This document shows, one piece after another, positions 1 through 5,375 of a DNA stretch of 5,531 nucleotides. The notes under the pieces were generated by a model. That model saw only the letters and a list, made by a program, of their open reading frames with translations. It was not told where the DNA came from and searched no databases. The position numbers and the translations under genes are program-made. How positions within the stretch are numbered: position 1 is the first letter of the stretch; the number at the start of each line of letters is the position of its first letter. This DNA is from Weeksellaceae bacterium (GTDB lineage: Bacteria > Bacteroidota > Bacteroidia > Flavobacteriales > Weeksellaceae): positions 1 to 5,531 of the forward strand of contig JAQVDG010000162.1 in assembly GCA_028698395.1 (NCBI GenBank). Reading direction: 5' to 3'.

Positions 1-276
1 AAAAAAAGAGAACAAAAAGGATTTTTATTGCGAGACATTTCAACTCAGATTGGTGTTGACACCGCAATATTAAGCAAAATTGAGAGAGGAGAAAGAAGAG
101 CCACAAAAGAACAGATTTCAAAATTGGCTGACATTCTCGAAATTGAGAGAAGCTTGATATTGACCCAATATCTGAGTGAAAAAATTTTATACGAAATACA
201 AAATGAAGATTTCGGAATCGAAGCATTGAAAGTCGCAGAACAAACAATTAAATATGGTGGAACAAACAACAAATAA
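1..276 (+). CDS. XRE-family HTH regulator, probable control protein of the R-M operon (5' truncated by window edge)
   Basis: The frame is open from base 1, reading KKREQKGFLLRDIS onward, and ends at TAA 274-276, leaving 91 residues. The fragment begins in the first helix of an XRE/Cro-type HTH, so roughly ten N-terminal residues probably lie outside the window. The in-frame TTG at 28 is therefore unlikely to be the true start. The HTH core covers about residues 9-48: helix 2 LRDISTQIGV, recognition helix around TAILSKIERGERR, then the KLADILEI helix. A further 43 residues (SLILTQYLSEKILYEI, then EALKVAEQTIKYGG) form a predicted helical tail seen, from memory, in XRE proteins encoded next to methyltransferases. 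The 3' end overlaps the longer reading of the methyltransferase gene by 23 bases. By analogy with C proteins of type II systems it probably controls timing of methyltransferase and nuclease expression. Its operator would lie upstream of the window, so this is inference. Confidence 0.85.
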   Translation, partial: KKREQKGFLLRDISTQIGVDTAILSKIERGERRATKEQISKLADILEIERSLILTQYLSEKILYEIQNEDFGIEALKVAEQTIKYGGTNNK

Positions 277-1855
277 AATGTCAGAATATTTATCAATAAG
301 TGAAGCTAGCATTTGGGCTTCAGACTATTTAGAAAAGAATGTTACAACCTCTAACATTTCTTATCTTATTCAGTATGGTCGTATTACCAAGATTGGGGAA
401 AATGGTTCCACGTTAATTGCCAAGGAGGAATTGATTAATTATTATAAAGGTCAAAAGAAGACCAAACAAGAATCCTGGAAAGACGAGTTGGGAGAAGACC
501 TTAATTGGACATTATCTTTCGACCAATATAAAGAATCCGAAACAACAAAACACGTACATAGACTTCACCCATACAAAGGAAAGTTTATACCACAATTGGT
601 TGAGTATTTCCTCGACAATCATACTGACAAGTTTAAAAAAGAAGTCTATTTTAAAGAAGGAGACATTGTACTCGACCCTTTTTCCGGAAGCGGAACAACA
701 ATGGTCCAAGCCTGTGAATTAGGAATACATGCAGTTGGTGTGGATGTTTCTGCTTTTAATTCATTAATTGGCAATTGTAAGGTTACTCACTATGACATAA
801 AGGATGTTCAAACTGAAATAAACAGAATTACAAAATCTCTAAAGTCATTTTTGGAAAACTCTCACACAGTTGATTTTGAATCAAGGCTTTTACAAGAACT
901 TAACGTATTCAATACTAAATATTTTCCTGTTCCTGCTTACAAATACAAGGTTCACAGAAAAGAAATAAATGAAAAGGAATACGGAAAAGAAAAAGAATTA
1001 GAATTTTTGCCGGTTTTCAATCAATTAGTTGAAGAATACAATATCAAACTACGTCAGGACAAAGAAGATACTTTTCTTGACAAATGGTATTCAAATCATA
1101 TCAGAGAAGAGATCCAATTCGTATTTGATGAAATAAAAAAGATACAAAACCAATATACTAAGAGAATTGTAAGTGTAATTCTAAGTCGTACAATCAGAAG
1201 TTGTAGAGCAACAACTCACGCTGATTTAGCCACGCTTTTAGAACCGGTTACTACAACCTATTATTGCGGAAAACATGGAAAAATATGTAAGCCATTGTTT
1301 TCTATACTAAAATGGTGGGAAAGTTATTCTAAAGATACTATTAAGCGATTAGCCGAATATGACCTTTTAAGAAAACCTACTTTTCATTCGTGTTTGACAG
1401 GAGACAGCAGAACAATTGATATTGTTGAAGTATTGAAAAAGAAGAATCCCGAATTTGCAGACTTGATTTCAAAACAAAAAATCAAAGGAATTTTTTCTTC
1501 ACCTCCATATGTAGGTTTAATAGATTATCACGAACAACACGCTTATGCTTATGATTTGTTTGGCTTTGAGAGAAAAGATGAATTAGAGATTGGACCGCTA
1601 TTCAAAGGTCAGGGAAAAGAAGCAAAACAAAGTTATGTACAAGGAATAAGCGACGTGCTGAATAATGCAAAAAAATACTTAGTTGATGACTTTGATATTT
1701 TCCTTGTTGCTAACGACAAGTACAACATGTACCCGACTATTGCCGAAAATGCAGGAATGCAGATTGTAAATCAATACAAAAGACCTGTTTTAAACAGAAC
1801 AGAAAAAGATAAAAGCGCATATTCAGAAATAATTTTTCATTTAAAAAATAAATGA
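254..1855 (+). CDS. Site-specific DNA methyltransferase (amino type, probably N4-cytosine) with N-terminal HTH
   Basis: This is the modification enzyme of the R-M cassette, transferring a methyl group from S-adenosylmethionine to an exocyclic base amino group. Numbering is from ATG 254. An excisionase-like HTH lies at about residues 10-66 (YLSISEAS, SNISYLIQYGRI, AKEELINYYKG). Motif X-like HPYKGKF is at 105-111, SAM-binding motif I DPFSGSGTT at 141-149, acidic motif II GVDV at 162-165, and catalytic motif IV SSPPY at 415-419 followed by GLIDYHEQHAYAYDLFG. SPPY, rather than DPPY or NPPY, favours N4-cytosine. The order X-I-(about 250 residues)-IV places the target-recognition region between the two halves. 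Conserved-looking RSCRATTHADLAT (315-327) and Cys/His-rich YYCGKHGKIC (336-345) lie in that middle part. A second start, ATG 278 (residue 9), would remove the overlap with the regulator and begin directly at the HTH. Neither start has a clear ribosome site. The stop lies one base before the AIPR start, indicating co-transcription. Confidence 0.93.
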   Translation: MVEQTTNKMSEYLSISEASIWASDYLEKNVTTSNISYLIQYGRITKIGENGSTLIAKEELINYYKGQKKTKQESWKDELGEDLNWTLSFDQYKESETTKHVHRLHPYKGKFIPQLVEYFLDNHTDKFKKEVYFKEGDIVLDPFSGSGTTMVQACELGIHAVGVDVSAFNSLIGNCKVTHYDIKDVQTEINRITKSLKSFLENSHTVDFESRLLQELNVFNTKYFPVPAYKYKVHRKEINEKEYGKEKELEFLPVFNQLVEEYNIKLRQDKEDTFLDKWYSNHIREEIQFVFDEIKKIQNQYTKRIVSVILSRTIRSCRATTHADLATLLEPVTTTYYCGKHGKICKPLFSILKWWESYSKDTIKRLAEYDLLRKPTFHSCLTGDSRTIDIVEVLKKKNPEFADLISKQKIKGIFSSPPYVGLIDYHEQHAYAYDLFGFERKDELEIGPLFKGQGKEAKQSYVQGISDVLNNAKKYLVDDFDIFLVANDKYNMYPTIAENAGMQIVNQYKRPVLNRTEKDKSAYSEIIFHLKNK

Positions 1856-1856
1856 T

Positions 1857-3569
1857 ATGGCACAAAAATTTGATATTGGATTAAATGCTAAGATAAATGA
1901 GTTTGCAAAAAAATTCAGCATTACAAGAACTGATAAAAATGATGATGATGTTTTTGAGGACTTTGGTAATTATGTTGTTGCTTCTAATTTTTTGGAAGAA
2001 GAACTCGACAATGTAAAATCTATTTCTACAAACAAGGCACAAGGTATTGATGGCATTGTTATAATAGTAAATAACAGATTAGTATCCGAAGAAGCTGATT
2101 TAGGAAAGTTTGGACCAACAGAATCAATTCAAATTAAAATAGGGTTTATTCAATCAACAACTAAAAATAGTTTCGACGAACAAAAATTCAGCGCTTTTAC
2201 TGATGAAGTTGTAAAATTTCTAACAGGTTCAATAGATATAGAGCCATATTCAACAATTTATAAAAAATTACTTGATGATTCTGGAAATTTTATTGATAGA
2301 ATTGAAGAAACACCTCACGTTTCACTTTTTTTCCTTTCCGCTAGGACTTCACATATTATCAGTGAGGAAAAAATTAATGCAGAAAGAGCTAAGATTACCT
2401 CAAGGAATGAGATAGAAAATAAATGTATTTTGAATAAAGTTTTAGTTTTACAAAAAGACGAAATAAAAACAGAGTACGAGAAAATATCAAAGTTTCATAC
2501 AATTCAATTAAAATTTGAAAATAATATTCCTCTTTCTTCTGCTGATAATGTTGAACTTAGCCTTTTAGTAACCGTTAAGTTTTCTGAACTCAAGAAGTTA
2601 ATATTAAATTCCGACAAAAATCTTAAAGAGAAGCTTTTTGTTGAAAATGTTAGAAATTACATTGGCTCTACACCTGTTAATATTGATATTAAGAAAACTT
2701 TAGACTCTGATACTGAGAGAAGCTATTTTCCCTTTCTAAATAATGGTTTAGCAATTATCTGCGATAAAATTGAGAGACACCCTGTAAAAGATAAAGAATT
2801 TACTTTAACGTTCCCAAGAATAATAAATGGTTGTCAAACTACTAATGAGTTATATAAAAAGTATAAAGAATCTACTGATGAAAGCGGTATTGATAATATT
2901 GAAATTGTTGCCAAAATAATATCAACAAATGATAATGTTTTAAAGAAAATGATTATATATGCAGCTAATAATCAGAATTCTATTGATAAAGACTTACAAT
3001 CACTAAATGAATTTCACGAGAAAATTGAAACATATTTTTTAGGCAAGGAAGAAAAAGATTTACACTTATATTTTGAAAGACTTAGAGGACAACACGCCAA
3101 TATAGTACCTCCATATAGCAAAGTAAACATTGAAACGTTAGCAAGGGTTTTTATTTCTGTTTTTTTTAAGAAACCACATGAAATGAAAAGTAATGCAATT
3201 TCTGTAATAGAAAAATTCCAAAAAGAAGGGAAAATATTTAATAACTCAAACCAAGATGTTAATCAATATTACTATTGTGGCATGTTGTGGTATTGGTTTA
3301 ATCATTTATTAGTAAATGGAAATTTCACAATGAACTCAAAAACTATGGATATGCATATTTTGATGGCATGTGATATTATTTTAGAATGTAAAAATCATAC
3401 AACAATAGATGAAAAAATTAATTATTTGAGTGATTCAACTAATGCAACCTCAATTTTTGAAGAAACAGTAAAAATTCTTAATTCAAAAAATTATTTATTT
3501 GAACGTAGAGGTTTATACTCAAATCCCAAAACCGAAAAATTAATATTAGAAATTAATGGCACTAACTAA
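1857..3569 (+). CDS. AIPR-domain protein (abortive infection phage resistance family)
   Basis: A 570-residue cytoplasmic protein with no signal peptide or membrane segment. The AIPR core is recognised from its conserved blocks: SYFPFLNNGLAIICD (289-303, family pattern F-x-F-NNG-hh-I-hC), PRIINGCQTTNELY (320-333, family pattern hhNGCQT), YAANNQNSIDKDLQSLNEF (368-386) and LYFERLRGQH (404-413, family pattern YERxxGQ). In relatives, as I recall them, the N-terminal part resembles an Mrr-like PD-(D/E)XK nuclease. Here GIDGIVII (63-70) and GFIQSTTKNSF (96-106) occupy those positions, but threonine stands where the lysine of QxK is expected. AIPR proteins are known from phage abortive-infection loci and are often found beside methyltransferases and nucleases; their biochemical activity is poorly defined. 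It starts one base after the methyltransferase stop and overlaps the endonuclease start by 14 bases, so it is translated within the R-M operon. Sampled 60-base lines are 20-25% GC, below both neighbours. Family assignment is strong; the role in this cassette is inference. Confidence 0.88.
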   Translation: MAQKFDIGLNAKINEFAKKFSITRTDKNDDDVFEDFGNYVVASNFLEEELDNVKSISTNKAQGIDGIVIIVNNRLVSEEADLGKFGPTESIQIKIGFIQSTTKNSFDEQKFSAFTDEVVKFLTGSIDIEPYSTIYKKLLDDSGNFIDRIEETPHVSLFFLSARTSHIISEEKINAERAKITSRNEIENKCILNKVLVLQKDEIKTEYEKISKFHTIQLKFENNIPLSSADNVELSLLVTVKFSELKKLILNSDKNLKEKLFVENVRNYIGSTPVNIDIKKTLDSDTERSYFPFLNNGLAIICDKIERHPVKDKEFTLTFPRIINGCQTTNELYKKYKESTDESGIDNIEIVAKIISTNDNVLKKMIIYAANNQNSIDKDLQSLNEFHEKIETYFLGKEEKDLHLYFERLRGQHANIVPPYSKVNIETLARVFISVFFKKPHEMKSNAISVIEKFQKEGKIFNNSNQDVNQYYYCGMLWYWFNHLLVNGNFTMNSKTMDMHILMACDIILECKNHTTIDEKINYLSDSTNATSIFEETVKILNSKNYLFERRGLYSNPKTEKLILEINGTN

Positions 3570-4338
3570 ACAACAAATTACAGAAGTTGAAAACGTTCTA
3601 AGAACAAGTCTTCGACATAAATTTCAGAGTTACAATCCGGAACCGGCTGTAATGCCATTCCATACTCGATTATTAGGTAAAGATAGATTGGCGCTTTACT
3701 CATTTATTCACTCTTTGAATACCAATTTTGGAACAAGTATTTTCGAACCTGTTGCGTTAGCATTGGGAGCAACTAAATTTAAATCGGCTCAATCTCAGGC
3801 AACTGCTGGTACTAAGATTTCGTCAGAAGCTCACAAAGTAATCCAAGATATTATGGATAGACTTGCTATCGCTGAAACTTCACCAAACAAAATTGATGAG
3901 ATTGCAGCAATCAGAGCAGTTTGTCAATCCGGCGAAATGAAAACAGTCAAACCAACTAAGGTTGATGTAAAAATTATTGGACACGACGACACAATTTATC
4001 TGTTTGACATAAAAACAGCGAAACCAAATGCAGGAGGATTCAAAGAATTTAAACGAACTCTACTGGAATGGGTTGCTGCAACACTTGCCATAAATCCAGC
4101 AGCCAAAATTGATACTTTGATTGCTATTCCTTATAATCCATATGAACCGGCACCATATGCGCGCTGGACAATGCGTGGAATGTTAGATTTAGACAACGAA
4201 CTAAAAGTTGCTGATGAGTTTTGGGATTTTCTTGGAGGTGAAGGAGCATATAAAGACCTTCTTGATTGTTTTGAAAGAATAGGTATTGAACTTCGTGCAG
4301 AAATTGACGAATACTTTTTGAGGTTCAACAAGCTTTAA
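3556..4338 (+). CDS. Type II restriction endonuclease, TdeIII/MjaII-like (putative GGNCC specificity)
   Basis: A 260-residue protein recognised as a TdeIII-family restriction endonuclease from its C-terminal signature: IPYNPYEPAPYARWTMRGML (191-210), VADEFWDFLGGEGAYKDLLD (218-237) and FERIGIELRAEIDEYF (239-254). A PD-(D/E)XK-type metal-binding core is visible as KVDVKI (D137), a 13-residue spacer, then DIKTAKPN (D151-I-K153). From memory, TdeIII and MjaII cut GGNCC; specificity here is by analogy only and should not be taken as measured. The ATG at 3556 overlaps the AIPR stop by 14 bases, giving translational coupling. The gene ends at TAA 4336-4338, a few bases before a strong hairpin. Its partner is the methyltransferase at 254-1855. 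All catalytic positions I can recognise are intact, so the system appears functional. GC in sampled lines is 35-42%, clearly above the AIPR gene. Confidence 0.88.
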   Translation: MALTKQQITEVENVLRTSLRHKFQSYNPEPAVMPFHTRLLGKDRLALYSFIHSLNTNFGTSIFEPVALALGATKFKSAQSQATAGTKISSEAHKVIQDIMDRLAIAETSPNKIDEIAAIRAVCQSGEMKTVKPTKVDVKIIGHDDTIYLFDIKTAKPNAGGFKEFKRTLLEWVAATLAINPAAKIDTLIAIPYNPYEPAPYARWTMRGMLDLDNELKVADEFWDFLGGEGAYKDLLDCFERIGIELRAEIDEYFLRFNKL

Positions 4339-4348
4339 ATAAACGCCC

Positions 4349-4419
4349 AAAAAGCAAAAAAAGCCACAGCAAGTTAGTTTAATTTTTCAATTGTCTTGCA
4401 GTGGCTTTTATAGCTTTTT
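4349..4419. terminator. Long imperfect hairpin after the R-M operon, probable (bidirectional) terminator
   Basis: AAAAGCCACAGCAAG (4359-4373) pairs with CTTGCAGTGGCTTTT (4395-4409) with one mismatch in 15 positions. An outer pair, AAAAAGC (4349-4355) with GCTTTTT (4413-4419), extends the stem across a small internal loop. The loop is 21 bases and AT-rich. The stem starts 10 bases after the endonuclease stop. T-rich tracts follow it on the plus strand and A-rich tracts precede it, so it could end transcription from either side. The long loop is less compact than a textbook intrinsic terminator, so the function is probable rather than certain. Confidence 0.7.
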
Positions 4420-4437
4420 AAAATAGGGCAGAGCGGT

Positions 4438-4507
4438 CACAGTACATTGTTTTTTTGCTCGGTTAGATAGTGAAGTGCATTTTGAAAGAAAAAAACAATG
4501 CACTGTG
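4438..4507. repeat. 19-bp inverted repeat, 18/19 complementary, 32-base loop
   Basis: The left arm (4438-4456) reads CACAGTACATTG followed by seven T. The right arm (4489-4507) is seven A followed by CAATGCACTGTG. The arms are complementary at 18 of 19 positions, the exception being A4443 against C4502. The 32-base loop carries a further AGTGCATT (4474-4481), almost the same word as the right arm read in reverse. No T-run follows the stem on either strand, so it does not look like a second terminator. It may be the termini of a small transposon remnant or a palindromic binding site; the family is unknown. Confidence 0.75.
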
Positions 4508-4712
4508 GAGAGTTTAGATTTTGGCTTTGTGCATTTAGACAATTTTATCTGGCTGTTTCGGCTGGCTGACAAGAAAAGACAAGAAACAAAACAGACTTAT
4601 TGCGTTGACAAACAAAAAAATTAATACGACTGAAATAAATGACGACATTATAACGACTGAACGGCCAGCTGGTAACACACGCCTATGCACACCTGCTGGC
4701 TGACGTGCATTT
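4475..4712. repeat. Scattered GTGCATTT / ATGCAC words and a GCTGGCTGAC direct repeat
   Basis: GTGCATTT occurs on the plus strand at 4475-4482, 4529-4536 and 4705-4712. Its reverse-strand core ATGCAC occurs at 4498-4503 and 4685-4690. The last two sites form a hairpin, ATGCAC-14 bases-GTGCAT. GCTGGCTGAC is repeated exactly at 4561-4570 and 4695-4704. ACGACTGAA is repeated at 4626-4634 and 4653-4661. No gene lies here: the reverse-strand open frames across this stretch have no recognisable protein content. The repeats suggest duplication or decay of one small structured element. Confidence 0.6.
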
Positions 4713-4798
4713 CGCAGGTTTTGCGCCCGCATTCGCCTTGTCGCTGTGCGACAGCGAATACGCCCGCAAACCGCCCGTGCCCATAGCCTCGGTCGTTA
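4651..4798. mobile_element. GC-rich structured island bounded by TAACGACTGA / TCGGTCGTTA inverted repeats (mobile-element or recombination-site remnant?)
   Basis: TAACGACTGA (4651-4660) and TCGGTCGTTA (4789-4798) are complementary at 9 of 10 positions and frame about 148 bases. By my count 4661-4800 is about 61% GC, against 25-45% in the flanking genes. Inside are CCAGCTGG (4665-4672); GCCAGC (4664-4669) facing GCTGGC (4695-4700); GGTTTTGCG (4717-4725) pairing with CGCAAACC (4765-4772) apart from one bulged T; and a perfect 7-bp stem with a 3-base loop, TCGCTGT-GCG-ACAGCGA (4741-4757). The whole could fold into a long branched hairpin. It may be a MITE-like repeat or an integron attC-like site. 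A GTTAAAT matching the attC core pattern GTTRRRY lies at 4802-4808, 16 bases before the next gene, but no convincing inverse core is visible. The element is real as structure; its identity is unproven. Confidence 0.5.
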
Positions 4799-4824
4799 CT
4801 GGTTAAATATAAAAAAGTAAACCA

Positions 4825-5316
4825 ATGAAAAAAGCCTTGGTCATTATTGATATTCAAAACGATATCACAAAGAACTATAAAGACATTATTGGCAATATAA
4901 ATAACGCCATCGATTGGGCGTTTAATCAGGGAATTCACGTGGTTTATATTAGGCACGAGAATTTATCAGATGGCACACGCACGTTTAAACCCAATACACG
5001 TGGAGCGGAATTAGTGTCGGGTTTGAAAATGGTGTCCAACCATATTTTCACCAAAACTAAAGGCAACGCTTTAACTTGTGAGGAGTTCGCCGATTTTATT
5101 ACTAAAAACGGCATAGATGAATTCTACATAACAGGAGCAGACGCCATTGCTTGTGTCAAATCGACCTGTTATAATTTGGCGAAGGCCAATTATCAAGTGA
5201 ATGTGCTATCAGATTGCATCACCAGTTATGATAAACGGAAAATTGACGAAATGCTCCACTATTACGAAAGTAAAGGCTGTAAACTCATCCGTTTGAATGA
5301 TTTCTGCTCAGCGTAA
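4825..5316 (+). CDS. Isochorismatase-family cysteine hydrolase
   Basis: A 163-residue soluble enzyme of the isochorismatase-like (cysteine hydrolase) alpha/beta fold. It opens with the first core strand KKALVIIDIQND, giving catalytic Asp9. VVYIRHE (39-45) is the second strand region. KTKGNAL (77-83) supplies the probable catalytic Lys77. GADAIACVKST (104-114) supplies nucleophile Cys110 and the following helix, and QVNVLSDCIT (124-133) is the late core strand. Family members hydrolyse small amides such as nicotinamide or carbamoyl compounds, or ethers such as isochorismate. Nothing visible here fixes the substrate, so no gene symbol is given. At 163 residues it is at the short end of the family but carries the full triad. 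The ATG at 4825 follows an A-rich leader without a clear Shine-Dalgarno. It lies 486 bases after the endonuclease, beyond the hairpins, so it is probably a separate transcription unit. It converges on the reverse-strand gene at 5376. Confidence 0.88.
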   Translation: MKKALVIIDIQNDITKNYKDIIGNINNAIDWAFNQGIHVVYIRHENLSDGTRTFKPNTRGAELVSGLKMVSNHIFTKTKGNALTCEEFADFITKNGIDEFYITGADAIACVKSTCYNLAKANYQVNVLSDCITSYDKRKIDEMLHYYESKGCKLIRLNDFCSA

Positions 5317-5346
5317 GTTCTGTCTGTGTTAGTAACAATGCATATC

Positions 5347-5373
5347 TTTGATACTATCAAATGATACTATCAT
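5347..5373. repeat. Two tandem palindromes in the convergent intergenic gap
   Basis: TTTGATA-C-TATCAAA (5347-5361) is a perfect 7-bp inverted repeat about a single central C. ATGATA-C-TATCAT (5361-5373) is a perfect 6-bp inverted repeat beside it. The shared 10-mer GATACTATCA recurs at a 13-base period (5350-5359 and 5363-5372). A one-base loop cannot form a normal hairpin, so a dimeric-protein binding site or a cruciform is more likely than a classical terminator, but location between converging 3' ends fits transcription termination too. Confidence 0.5.
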
Positions 5374-5375
5374 AA

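Noticed and set aside
512..709. Reverse-strand open frame inside the methyltransferase gene
   Set aside because: It lies opposite conserved methyltransferase motifs X and I, so it is a shadow frame.
703..2116. GGNCC sites (703-707, 1592-1596, 2112-2116) as possible evidence of site avoidance or self-regulation
   Set aside because: I found three by eye. A rough expectation from base composition is four to five, so there is no meaningful depletion, and the specificity itself is only inferred.
4605..4626. TTGACA (4605-4610) followed by TTAATA as a sigma70-like promoter for the hydrolase
   Set aside because: The spacing is only about 10 bases instead of about 17, and Bacteroidota promoters use a different consensus (TAnnTTTG). 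No convincing promoter was found in the spacer.
4535..4732. Reverse-strand open frame of 65 codons with a hydrophobic stretch
   Set aside because: It runs through repeated, palindromic spacer DNA and has no family resemblance. The hydrophobic run comes from A-rich plus-strand DNA read in reverse.
4349..4812. Spacer hairpins as a CRISPR array or riboswitch
   Set aside because: There is no regular repeat-spacer period, and no riboswitch aptamer core is recognisable. The repeats are irregular and palindromic.
4648..4956. Reverse-strand open frame of 102 codons across the GC-rich island and the hydrolase 5' end
   Set aside because: It overlaps the well-supported hydrolase gene and its translation shows no recognisable domain. 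Its openness comes from the GC-rich repeat island having few stop codons.
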